A stretch of 64,000 nt of DNA from Lachnospiraceae bacterium (GTDB lineage: Bacteria > Bacillota > Clostridia > Lachnospirales > Lachnospiraceae). The notes under the pieces were generated by a model. The model worked only from the letters and a program-made list of their open reading frames with translations, had not been told where the DNA came from and ran no database searches. The stretch lies in contig JAQVCT010000004.1 in assembly GCA_028689655.1 (NCBI GenBank), positions 1 through 64,000 on the forward strand, given 5' to 3'. How positions within the stretch are numbered: the first letter of the stretch is position 1; the number at the start of each line of letters is the position of its first letter. The position numbers were made by a program, and so were the translations under genes. Below, in pieces: positions 43,821-52,581 of the stretch.

Positions 43821-46721
43821 TTACTCAAATTTTAAAGAGGTATCATTTTTTATTTTCTGAAACTCCAGTGTGCGGATCTCCAATCCACTCTGCAAAGTCT
43901 GTACGGTCAACTCATAGCTTCCCGCTTCCAGTTCCACTTTCTGTAATTTCTGTGTGATCCACTTTCCATCTGTTCCGTTGGTCTGTATCGTGGTGAGCAC
44001 TTTGCCATTCAGTGACAGGCGGCTGGTGGACTGGGACAGGTTGGTAAGCTTTGATGAGATGTGAACCACGATGATGTACACACCCGGTTCCGTCACCTGG
44101 AACCCTGTGCAGATCTTTTCACCGATTTTTAATGTGATGCCTTTTCCGCTATTTTCATAATCCCTGCTGTCCTGGTTCTTTTTTCCTTGTACATCTTCCT
44201 TATTGTTTTTGTTCCCTTTGCTCTCTATGTCAGCTTTATTGTTTTCAGAATTTTCATTATCTTCCATCTCTGCTTTCATAGCGGGGAAGAATTCTGCCTG
44301 CTCATCATCTTCCAATGCTCTCCATATCACAGGTGCATGCAGGATGAAACGACAGATATTTTCAGCACTCCGCTGTAATTCTCCTATGGTCAGTCTGCCC
44401 TGTGTAAGTGCCTCCAGGGTATTGTCCTCGTTGGAATTGATCTCCGCACCGTTGTTATTCACGACCATGTAGATATCGTTCTGAGAACGAATCATGTCAC
44501 GGGTATCTTTGTCCGACTCTGGGCCGCCCTCAGATACCTCATTCATCTTCGCCCACCAGTCCGTCATGACCATGCCCTGATAGCCCCACTCTCCCCTGAG
44601 AATGGTGGTGTTGAGATCATAATTGGATGCTGCCCAGTGCCCGTTGATGGGATTATAGGCGGTCATGAGAGACATGGTGGCTCCAGACTTCACCGCCATC
44701 TCAAATCCTTTCAGATAGATCTCACGCAACGCTCGCTCTGAGCAGACCGCATCGATCTTATGACGGTTGCTTTCCTGTCCATTGCAGGCATAGTGTTTGA
44801 TGGTGCCCTGGGCACCGCCCGCCTGTAATCCCGTCATCACAGCGGCTGCCATACTTCCCGTAAGGTATGGATCCTCGGAATAGTACTCAAAGTTGCGTCC
44901 ATTCAGCGGATGTCTGTGAATATTGGCTCCCGGTCCCAGCAGTGCATCCACCTGGTGATCGCACATGAGTGTTCCCTCACAGGTGTACAGTGCCCGTACC
45001 AGCGATTTATTCCAGGTGGCGGACAGCATGGTCCCGATAGGAAGCTGTACGGACTCCGCCTCCATGCGAAGACCGGAGGGTCCATCCGCGCAGCAGGCCA
45101 GGGGGATTCCATATCCATAGAGACTGTCACTGACCCCGCCAAACGCTGCTGCCGTGCCTTTGGTCACCTTTGGATGACTCATGCCCTCGCCACGAACGAT
45201 CATGGCAAGCTCCTCCACAGAAAGCTGGGCAATAAAATCAGTAAGATCTGCCTGCTCGTCACGCACCTGCTGTAATGTGATGCCCTGATTTCCCGTAATG
45301 GGACTTTCCTTTGGCAGACGCGCTGCAATTCGTTCTCCGGTCTGTACTGTTTTCACGGGCGTGGCGGTCTTTGCCCTCTCATAGGTTCCGTCTGCTTTTC
45401 TTCCACCTGTGGTCAGTCGATCAAAAGAAATCTCCGGCGCAGCGGCTTCCTCCAACTGTTCCAGCACAAGTGTCTCCGGTATCTCCAGACTTTCCTCTGC
45501 CAGCAATACCGCATTTCTCACATTGGTACCCATATAAAACTTGCAGATGCCTGACTCCAGTACATAACAGGAACGGTGCCCGGTGCAGCCACTGTCATCA
45601 TAGGATGCCAGTTCCCGAAGAGGAATGGAAAGGGTCAGTATCTCCGATTCTCCCGGCAGCAGATTCCCTGTCTTTCCGAATGCGCCCAATTGTCGCGCGG
45701 GCTGTCCCAGCTTGCCCTGAGGCAGTTCGTAATAGATCTGTACCACTTCTTTTCCCGCATATTGCTTTCCTGTATTGGTGACACGAATCGTAAACTGACA
45801 GTTGGATGCCACATATTCTGCACATGCCCCATCTCTGTTTCCCTCTGGAATTTCACACTGACCTTCCAGAAGTTCCAATTGAAAACGGGTGTAGGACAGA
45901 CCATAGCCGAAGGGATACTGCACCTGCTCTCTGGCAAAGGTCTCAAAATACCGATAGCCCACATAGATATCTTCCTCATAGATATTATGAAGTTCATTTC
46001 CAAAGTTCATATCTGACGGATAGTCTTCCACATGCCATGCGATGGTGTCCGGAAGTTTTCCACAGGGCGTGCAGGTTCCCGCCAGGATATCCCCCACTGC
46101 CAGTCCGCCTTCCATACCACCCTGCCAGATGTACAGGACTGCCTGAATGTGCTCTTTTCCGGGGATCTCCACAAACCAGCTCATATCCATACTGTTGGAT
46201 ACGTTCAACAGTACCGCCACCCTTGTGTGCGCTTTCAGAATCCGCTCCAGATTCTCTCTTTCCCGGGTGGTGAGATAATAACAGCCCTCCTCTTTTCGGT
46301 TGTCCTGATCTTCCCCGGCGGTGCGTCCGATGACGTACAGAGCCTTCTCCGTCTGCCCTGCTGCCTTACGCACCAGTTCCTCCGACAGTGGCATATCCTG
46401 CTGATACCAGGGCTCTGCTGCCCACCCACCACCGCCATTATCAAAGGGATGTACTGCGATCCATTTCTCATAAATATCCACTAATTCCTCGCAGACAGGG
46501 ATCTGATTCTCCCGTAATCCGTCCATAATGTTACTGGTATAGGGCACATTCACTGCACCGCCCGATCCCGTGCCACTGCGGTAATACTCCAACTGCGGAC
46601 GTCCATATACCGCCACCCGCTCTGTTCTCTGCAAGGGCAGCATTCCGTTCTTATTTTCCAACAGTACGATTCCCTCCGTCGCCGCCTGTCGATTGATTTT
46701 CTGAAACTGTTCCTGATTCAT
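43821..46721 (-). CDS. Glycoside hydrolase family 3 beta-glucosidase, reversed domain order
   Basis: 966 residues, no signal peptide, so intracellular. The GH3 C-terminal domain comes first (ATEGIVLLENKNGMLPL at residues 14-30), then a fibronectin III-like domain (RVTNTGKQYAGKEVVQIYY), then the catalytic (alpha/beta)8-type domain: LACCADGPSGLR, NIHRHPLNGRNFEYYSEDPYLTG, TIKHYACNGQESNRH and the nucleophile Asp in MVMTDWW (residue 721). This inverted order is known from some GH3 enzymes, for example Butyrivibrio BglA. After about residue 815 there is a low-complexity Asn/Lys/Glu linker and a beta-rich C-terminal domain. Likely role: releasing glucose from imported beta-glucosides. Confidence 0.93.
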   Translation of the reverse strand: MNQEQFQKINRQAATEGIVLLENKNGMLPLQRTERVAVYGRPQLEYYRSGTGSGGAVNVPYTSNIMDGLRENQIPVCEELVDIYEKWIAVHPFDNGGGGWAAEPWYQQDMPLSEELVRKAAGQTEKALYVIGRTAGEDQDNRKEEGCYYLTTRERENLERILKAHTRVAVLLNVSNSMDMSWFVEIPGKEHIQAVLYIWQGGMEGGLAVGDILAGTCTPCGKLPDTIAWHVEDYPSDMNFGNELHNIYEEDIYVGYRYFETFAREQVQYPFGYGLSYTRFQLELLEGQCEIPEGNRDGACAEYVASNCQFTIRVTNTGKQYAGKEVVQIYYELPQGKLGQPARQLGAFGKTGNLLPGESEILTLSIPLRELASYDDSGCTGHRSCYVLESGICKFYMGTNVRNAVLLAEESLEIPETLVLEQLEEAAAPEISFDRLTTGGRKADGTYERAKTATPVKTVQTGERIAARLPKESPITGNQGITLQQVRDEQADLTDFIAQLSVEELAMIVRGEGMSHPKVTKGTAAAFGGVSDSLYGYGIPLACCADGPSGLRMEAESVQLPIGTMLSATWNKSLVRALYTCEGTLMCDHQVDALLGPGANIHRHPLNGRNFEYYSEDPYLTGSMAAAVMTGLQAGGAQGTIKHYACNGQESNRHKIDAVCSERALREIYLKGFEMAVKSGATMSLMTAYNPINGHWAASNYDLNTTILRGEWGYQGMVMTDWWAKMNEVSEGGPESDKDTRDMIRSQNDIYMVVNNNGAEINSNEDNTLEALTQGRLTIGELQRSAENICRFILHAPVIWRALEDDEQAEFFPAMKAEMEDNENSENNKADIESKGNKNNKEDVQGKKNQDSRDYENSGKGITLKIGEKICTGFQVTEPGVYIIVVHISSKLTNLSQSTSRLSLNGKVLTTIQTNGTDGKWITQKLQKVELEAGSYELTVQTLQSGLEIRTLEFQKIKNDTSLKFE

Positions 46722-46786
46722 ATTTTTTATCCTCGTATGATATCGTTATAATATTGTTCCTGATTTTCTTTGTTGCGTGATAGGAT

Positions 46787-49453
46787 CTACAGCACAGCTC
46801 TGATCACGTGTTCCGTATTTTTGTCCAATGCCAGCAGATATGCTCTGTGGATCTGGTTGCCGCCTGTGCTGTATCGCACTTCATCCACATAGATCTCCTC
46901 CACCTCATAGTCCCCCAGTTCCTTGTGATGGAGATTCTGATAGATGACACGACATTTTTGATCTGCAAAATGTACCGTGATTTCGGCAATTCCCCCCTCA
47001 TCGAACTGCTCTTTCATGAGCTGTGGTGCCAGTACCAGATTGCCCTCCGCTCCACGCACACCAAACATCTGTGTCGTCACGGTGAGTACCAGCCAGCTTC
47101 CGGCACCGGTGAGGTAGTGATACATTCCTTTGCCACGCTGGTTGAAATATTCCGGGATGCCCGGATATATACCGGAGCGCTCAAAATCCATGGACTGATT
47201 TTCCAGGCTTTTCAGCACCTTGTAACCCTCTCTTGCAAATCCTCTGCTGTACAATGCGTAGGCATACATCACTGCCATATGACAGAATACCGCTCCATTC
47301 TCCTTGTGCCCATAGGCGAAGCCAAAGGCTCTTCCCATATTCAGCTTCAACTCATGGAAATTGGTATTCAGGCGATAACCGCCCACCTTCTCCTCATAGA
47401 GATAATGATCCACGCTCCTGGCGATCCACTCGATCTGATCGTCCGCTGCCGTTCCTGACATGATGGAAAATACCTGGCTGGTGAGCATCATTCTCACATG
47501 TCCACCCTGGATACCATGCTCCACCTGCTGACCATCATTGTCATAATAGCCGTTGAACCAAAGTTCTCCCGCGGCACCTTCCACCACTTCTGCGGTGCGG
47601 ATATGCTCATGGATCCATGCCGACATACCCCGGAGGATCTCACAGCACTCCGTGATCTCCATCTCCACCTTCCGCTTTGCAGGCTCCAGGCAGGACTTAT
47701 AATACGCTGCCAGTACATGCTGCTTTTTCTCCGTGTCCTCATAGTCTGCCACATCACTTCGCATCAATGTCACCAGTTCCTCTGACAATGTGATGGTCTT
47801 CTGTCCCTGTCTCTCCAGGGCGGACAGCATCTGGGCGATCAGTACATAATTACCACTGTAAGCTGCTGTAAAAGCCACACTTTCTCCCTTATCCTTCGCC
47901 ATATCCAGAGCGTCATTCCAGTCTGCTCCCCGCAGCTTCATATTGTTATGGGCACCGGTATCGAAGAACTGGGTCATATTCTGCACCAGCATATGCTCCA
48001 GCACCGTACCCTCATATGGATTCCCCGCGCCATCATCCAGCCAGTTATCTGATCGCAGTCTCCCATCCGTACGCTGCTCCCCTCTGGCTGTGATGCCATC
48101 ACAGAAATAAGGTGCTCGCTCCAGCAGCAGATCGTAATCTCCTGTCTGATTCAGATAGAATCCCGTGGTGAGCACCGGCCAGTAGCCATGATCCATCCAG
48201 ATACGCACGATGGCATTTCTGTCTGCCTTGAACTCCCCAGGTCTGGAACCGATAATGGTGGCGTTGCTTCCGTCGATGCGCACACCGGAGTAGAAATTCA
48301 CCAGATCCTCTCGAATTTCCTCCGGACTTGTGAGGATCAATGCCAGACAGTCCTGCCACAGATCTCTCCAGCCCCGTCCTCCGCGGCCATAGTCGTGATG
48401 AGGCAGAAAAGAACAGCCGTAGATCCTCCGTAACAGGGGCTGGATACCAACCCATTCCATCCATACATCAAAGGATTTCTCCCGGGTCATGCAATGAACC
48501 GGTGTACGGTCATCCCACCACGCTTCCAGTTTATCAAAAGCTTCCGCCACAGATTCTTTCTCCAGATACGCCATGCCCTCTCTGTCATAGGACAGTAACA
48601 CCAGAAAACTTTGTGTTTCCCCCACTTGCAGTTCTGTCTTCCTGAAACAGATACCGCCCATGGCTTCATAGCCTTCCAGTTCCACGCCAGCCTTTACCAC
48701 AGGTACTTCCTCACCGAACACTGCCTCCGGCCAATACAAAGTACCACCCTCCCCGTTGAAATCCTGTTGGATGGGATAGAAGCCTTCCGGTGCCTCTCCC
48801 TTTACACCACTTCCATACACCCCGTAAACGCGATGGTTCTCCTGATGACCTCTCTCGTCAAAGGACAGTGCCGGTATGACTTCCACTCCATGCTCTGTGG
48901 TGCGGATACGGTTCAGCAGAGACGTCACATGCCTGTGATCTCTGAGATTATCTGCACTTCTGGCATAGATGGGGATTGCTGCCACAGGCTGTACCGTGAG
49001 ATTTTTCGTACCTTTATTCTGCATAGTCACCTGCATGATCTCCACGCGCTCCGTGGTGGGCGGACAGAAATTCAGCACACTGACCTCCAGCCCGGTCTTC
49101 TCCTGCATACGGGTCATTTTCTGCCAGACTCTGCCAATCTCCAGGGTCATTTCCTCCGCCTCCGGTGTGAAGCGTTTTCCCTGCTGTCCCGCCGAGGTTC
49201 CCCACACCGACCATGGAAGCTCTCCCTCCACCTTGCACCAGATATTGCGGTTCCGCATGCTCTCATGAAGATCCTCACAGCTGGTGGGTTCCAGCAGGAA
49301 TTCATTCTGTCCAAGCTTACTATCACCGTGTCCATCCGGTGTGATGCAATCCATAATACCACTCTCGTTGGTAAGAGGCAGATAGAGGTAGTTCTGTCTG
49401 TCCGCGTCCTGTAATGTAAAGGTTCCTTTATTTCCATTCAATAAAAAATGCAT
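46787..49453 (-). CDS. GH94-type glycoside phosphorylase (beta-glucan oligosaccharide phosphorylase)
   Basis: About 888 residues from the ATG at 49453 (MHFLLNGNKGTFTLQDADRQNYLYLPLTN), with AAAGGAGG upstream; a longer frame would read through the inverted repeat. Intracellular. GH94 features: an N-terminal beta-sandwich, then the (alpha/alpha)6 barrel with HHDYGRGGRGWRDLWQDCLALIL, VRIDGSNATIIGSRPGEF and the general-acid block LRGADWNDALDM (Asp near 514). It cleaves a beta-glucosidic bond with phosphate, giving a sugar 1-phosphate and saving ATP. Cellobiose, laminaribiose or longer beta-1,3 substrates are all possible. An inverted repeat masks its ribosome site and start. Confidence 0.83.
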   Translation of the reverse strand: MHFLLNGNKGTFTLQDADRQNYLYLPLTNESGIMDCITPDGHGDSKLGQNEFLLEPTSCEDLHESMRNRNIWCKVEGELPWSVWGTSAGQQGKRFTPEAEEMTLEIGRVWQKMTRMQEKTGLEVSVLNFCPPTTERVEIMQVTMQNKGTKNLTVQPVAAIPIYARSADNLRDHRHVTSLLNRIRTTEHGVEVIPALSFDERGHQENHRVYGVYGSGVKGEAPEGFYPIQQDFNGEGGTLYWPEAVFGEEVPVVKAGVELEGYEAMGGICFRKTELQVGETQSFLVLLSYDREGMAYLEKESVAEAFDKLEAWWDDRTPVHCMTREKSFDVWMEWVGIQPLLRRIYGCSFLPHHDYGRGGRGWRDLWQDCLALILTSPEEIREDLVNFYSGVRIDGSNATIIGSRPGEFKADRNAIVRIWMDHGYWPVLTTGFYLNQTGDYDLLLERAPYFCDGITARGEQRTDGRLRSDNWLDDGAGNPYEGTVLEHMLVQNMTQFFDTGAHNNMKLRGADWNDALDMAKDKGESVAFTAAYSGNYVLIAQMLSALERQGQKTITLSEELVTLMRSDVADYEDTEKKQHVLAAYYKSCLEPAKRKVEMEITECCEILRGMSAWIHEHIRTAEVVEGAAGELWFNGYYDNDGQQVEHGIQGGHVRMMLTSQVFSIMSGTAADDQIEWIARSVDHYLYEEKVGGYRLNTNFHELKLNMGRAFGFAYGHKENGAVFCHMAVMYAYALYSRGFAREGYKVLKSLENQSMDFERSGIYPGIPEYFNQRGKGMYHYLTGAGSWLVLTVTTQMFGVRGAEGNLVLAPQLMKEQFDEGGIAEITVHFADQKCRVIYQNLHHKELGDYEVEEIYVDEVRYSTGGNQIHRAYLLALDKNTEHVIRAVL

Positions 49454-49516
49454 ACTATAATACCTCCTTTTTCCATTTATTATAGAAAACTCAAAGGAGG
49501 TATTATAAGTATGCAT
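49448..49516 (-). promoter_or_regulatory. Inverted repeat covering Shine-Dalgarno and start codon of the phosphorylase gene
   Basis: Arms 49448-49470 and 49493-49516 are inverted copies of 23-24 bases with a single one-base indel; the spacer is 22 bases. In the mRNA the downstream arm contains AAAGGAGG and the ATG (49451-49453), and the upstream arm contains the exact anti-sequence CCTCCTTT. A full pairing would block initiation in any message that reads in from the VOC gene. A TATAAT-like box in the spacer could start a message lacking the upstream arm. Confidence 0.75.
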
Positions 49517-49538
49517 ATTTATAAAGAAGTATCTTTTT

Positions 49539-49934
49539 TTATTTCACGTATTGGCTGAACTCGATTTTCTCCATATTCGGACCTTCGATGGTGAAAAATC
49601 TCACACCTTTTGTCCAGAAGGGCAGAAAATGAATGGTATCCCCTGTTGTGTTCAATCCGTTTTCCACGATGTACTGATACACTTCCTCGATATCTTTCAC
49701 ATCAATAGCCACGTGATCGATGGCGCCTGCACTCATCTTTGCGGCTTTATTTTCATAAGTCTCCACCACCAGTGTCTGAAGTTTCAGGAATGCGACTTTC
49801 TCTCCCGCCTCCTCATTCACTGTCTGCAGTGCTGTCTCAAATCCAAGCTTATGATAGAACTCTATTGTCTTATCCATATCATTTGTAGGAATTCCAATAT
49901 GCTGGATTCCTGTTGCATAATCCTTTACATTCAT
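49539..49934 (-). CDS. VOC-superfamily protein (glyoxalase/dioxygenase-like)
   Basis: 131 residues with two beta-alpha-beta-beta-beta modules: IQHIGIPTNDMDKTIEFYHKLGFETA and IDHVAIDVKDIEEVYQYIVENGL. Metal ligands typical of the fold are His in HIGIP, Glu near VVETYEN, His in DHVAID and the C-terminal Glu in NMEKIEFSQ. It starts two bases after the kinase stop. The role may be an isomerase or a detoxifying enzyme for a sugar metabolite; I cannot assign the reaction. Confidence 0.85.
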   Translation of the reverse strand: MNVKDYATGIQHIGIPTNDMDKTIEFYHKLGFETALQTVNEEAGEKVAFLKLQTLVVETYENKAAKMSAGAIDHVAIDVKDIEEVYQYIVENGLNTTGDTIHFLPFWTKGVRFFTIEGPNMEKIEFSQYVK

Positions 49935-49935
49935 C

Positions 49936-51153
49936 TTATCTTACCAACCTTTCTTCCACCTGTGACAATCCTGGCATCGCCGGGATTGCGCCTTTTCCTT
50001 CCACGCAGAGGCTTGCCACTGCATTGCCAAAGCGGGCGTATTCTTCCAGTTCTATTAAGCCGATATTCTCCAGTTGCCCGCCTGATTTGTTCATCATATA
50101 CAGAAAACCGCCCCAGAAGGAGTCTCCTGCACCATTGGTATCCGCCACGTGACTTGTAAATCCGGCGACTCTTCGTCCACCTTCCTTACAGTACACATAA
50201 GCACCTGCATCCCCCAGGGTCACTGCCACAATCTTCACACCCTGATTATATAATGCTCTTGCTGCATCCTCGGGAGATTCATATCCTGTGAGCAGCACGG
50301 TCTCTTCATCGGAGATCTTCATCAGATCCACAAAAGGAATCATACTGCGCATATGGTGAATGGCCGTCTTTTCGCTTTCCCAGAGGGATGCTCTGTAGTT
50401 GGGATCATAGGATATGATACTGCCCTTCGTCCGTGCTCTTTTCACTGCATAAAATGTGGTATCACGGCTTGGCTGATCCGTGAGGGACAGGGAACCCACA
50501 TGGAAAATATTGGTCTTATCCAGAATGTCCACATCGATCTCTTCCTTTTGCATCTTCGTATCTGCACCTGGTTTTCTGGCAAAGGAAAAGGTACGCTCAC
50601 CTGTTTCCGACACATTGACAAACGCAAGGGTGGTAAAGTAACGTGAATCCAGAACCATCCCTTTGGTATCCACATTCTCTTTCTCCAATACAGCGCGTAA
50701 AAATGCGCCATGCATATCGTCTCCGGCTTTTCCAAGGAATGCCGTGTGTGCACCTAATCTGCTGGCTGCCACAGCCACATTGGCCGGAGCGCCGCCTGGA
50801 TTCTGGGCAAAAAGGGTCTGCCCTTCCACGTTGGTACCCTGCCAGGTAAAGTCAATGAGAATCTCGCCAAATACAGTAATATCATAAATGGAACGGCATA
50901 CAGAGTCATTGGCATCCACCAGTAATTCCAGCTCCATGAGTTTCTCCAATATCCTGTCGCATTCTTCCCCATTATCTGTGTGAATATGTAATTCTCCAGT
51001 CTGAAATTCCGGCATGCTGAGCACGCCCAGCATAGACTTGGCATTGACCACATATCTGCCACTGCACAATTCTACATCATAAGGAATCTTCTCTGCGACA
51101 CTCACTATTTTTCTGGCATTCTGCATGGTTCCCAAGATTACTTTTGCTATCAT
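49936..51153 (-). CDS. PfkB-family sugar kinase fused to an N-terminal HPr-like domain
   Basis: 405 residues. Residues 1-82 align with HPr. The region of the catalytic histidine reads GTMQNARK, so His15 is absent. The regulatory-serine region NAKSMLGVLSM is well kept (Ser40, equivalent to HPr Ser46). Residues 90-405 are a ribokinase/PfkB kinase: GGAPANVAVAASRLGA, GKAGDDMHGAFL, YDPNYRASLW and the catalytic ADTNGAGDSFWGGF. It phosphorylates a ketose or sugar acid. The HPr domain resembles Crh in lacking the His but keeping the Ser, so HprK control of the kinase is plausible. Neighbours GntP and a zinc dehydrogenase suggest gluconate- or polyol-derived substrates. Confidence 0.87.
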   Translation of the reverse strand: MIAKVILGTMQNARKIVSVAEKIPYDVELCSGRYVVNAKSMLGVLSMPEFQTGELHIHTDNGEECDRILEKLMELELLVDANDSVCRSIYDITVFGEILIDFTWQGTNVEGQTLFAQNPGGAPANVAVAASRLGAHTAFLGKAGDDMHGAFLRAVLEKENVDTKGMVLDSRYFTTLAFVNVSETGERTFSFARKPGADTKMQKEEIDVDILDKTNIFHVGSLSLTDQPSRDTTFYAVKRARTKGSIISYDPNYRASLWESEKTAIHHMRSMIPFVDLMKISDEETVLLTGYESPEDAARALYNQGVKIVAVTLGDAGAYVYCKEGGRRVAGFTSHVADTNGAGDSFWGGFLYMMNKSGGQLENIGLIELEEYARFGNAVASLCVEGKGAIPAMPGLSQVEERLVR

Positions 51154-51201
51154 ATTTTTCTCCTATTTATAATGCCACCGATGTACATCGGCAGGTCATT
51201 T

Positions 51202-52560
51202 TCATGCAAACAGACTGATGATGATGGCACATACAAGTCCGGTGATACCTACGATGGTCTCCATCATGGTCCAGGATTTCAGGGTCGTCTTCTCATCGAT
51301 CTCCAGCAATGAGTTCACCAGCCAGAAACCGGAATCATTCACATGGCTGAATGCGGTTGCTCCACCGTTGATGGCACAGACCATGGCTGCCAGATAGACG
51401 GGGGAAAGTCCTGCCACTGCGGGCATGGATGCCATGATGCCTGCTGCCATGGTCATGGCTACCACCGCTGCACCCACGGAAGCACGTATCAGTGCTGCGA
51501 TGAGAAACGCTACCAGGATCAATGGAAGTCCGCTTTTCTCCAGGGCCGGTCCGATGATCTCGCCCATACCACAGTCCTGCAATACCCAGCGGATAATACC
51601 GCCTCCGGTGATGACCAGCAGAATCTGTCCCGTGGGGCGCAGGGAGCGATCCAGTATCTTTTTCAACTGTTCTCCATTGTAGCCCTGCTTTTTCCCCAGG
51701 AAATACATGGCGAAGAGAACTGCTATGATCAATGCTACAAAGGGTGTTCCCAGGAACAGCAACAGGGGACGTATGGGTGTCAATGCCGGTATATACTCGG
51801 AGATGGTGCTGCATAAGATCAATACCAATGGTACCAGGATAATACAGAGAACTGTAGAGAATTTGGGCAGACTGCCCTCCTCTTCCTGCTGTACTTCCTG
51901 ACTGTTTGCCGGAAGTCCTGTATGGATTCTCTTTCCGATAAATTTGGACCACAGGATCCCTGCGAAAAAGAGGGAGAGAATACCTACCGGAACACCCACC
52001 GCGATCATGACACCCAGATCTACCCCTAACATATTGGCTACCAGAACGGAACCCGCTGAGGGAGGTATGAACGCGAATCCTGTTGCAAGTCCAGCCAATA
52101 ATGGAATCACATAATATAAGGTAGATTTCTTTGTTTTCTTGGCTAACCCAAATGCCAGAGGGATCAGAATGACTACACCTGCCTCGAAAAATACAGTGGT
52201 GCCCACCACCAGACCTGTGATGCCAAGGGCGGCTCCTGCTTTTTTCTCACCGAACTTATTGACCAGGGTCTGGGCAACGCACTGGGCGCCGCCGGACACC
52301 TCCAGGATTCCGCCAAAGAGAGATCCCAGTCCGATCAAAAGTACGATTCCCTGCAATGTCTCACCAGCACCTTTTTCCACAGTGGATACCAGTGTGGGAA
52401 CAGGCATTCCAGCTCCCAGTCCGATGAAAAGCGCAGAGATCAGCAGAGACAGTACTGGATGAATCTTAAATTTAATAATAAGTAACAATAATAGTAATAT
52501 GCCTACTGCTGCTGCAATCAATAATCTAGCTGGATCAGCTGCAAATACCTGTCCCGTCAT
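51202..52560 (-). CDS. GntP-family gluconate/sugar-acid:proton symporter
   Basis: 452 residues with about 12-13 hydrophobic segments. Family blocks: FKIHPVLSLLISALFIGLGAGMP, IVLLIGLGSLFGGILEVSGGAQ, FIPPSAGSVLVANMLGVDLG and GGATAFSHVNDSGFWLV (the conserved HxNDSGFW of GntP). It imports gluconate or a related aldonate or ketoaldonate. It is in one operon with the zinc dehydrogenase upstream (about 21 bases) and the fused kinase downstream, which together would take up, oxidise and phosphorylate the acid. Confidence 0.9.
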   Translation of the reverse strand: MTGQVFAADPARLLIAAAVGILLLLLLIIKFKIHPVLSLLISALFIGLGAGMPVPTLVSTVEKGAGETLQGIVLLIGLGSLFGGILEVSGGAQCVAQTLVNKFGEKKAGAALGITGLVVGTTVFFEAGVVILIPLAFGLAKKTKKSTLYYVIPLLAGLATGFAFIPPSAGSVLVANMLGVDLGVMIAVGVPVGILSLFFAGILWSKFIGKRIHTGLPANSQEVQQEEEGSLPKFSTVLCIILVPLVLILCSTISEYIPALTPIRPLLLFLGTPFVALIIAVLFAMYFLGKKQGYNGEQLKKILDRSLRPTGQILLVITGGGIIRWVLQDCGMGEIIGPALEKSGLPLILVAFLIAALIRASVGAAVVAMTMAAGIMASMPAVAGLSPVYLAAMVCAINGGATAFSHVNDSGFWLVNSLLEIDEKTTLKSWTMMETIVGITGLVCAIIISLFA

Positions 52561-52581
52561 TTTCCTGGTTCTCCTTTTCTC

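Noticed and set aside
48611-49414. Plus-strand open frame of 267 codons
   Set aside because: It lies entirely antisense to the well-supported phosphorylase gene, is rich in His/Cys/Leu as expected of a shadow frame, and has no ribosome site.
49511-49558. 15-codon plus-strand mini-frame with its own AAAGGAGG
   Set aside because: The ribosome-site-like sequence is the mirror arm of the inverted repeat; the peptide overlaps the VOC gene end and shows nothing recognisable.
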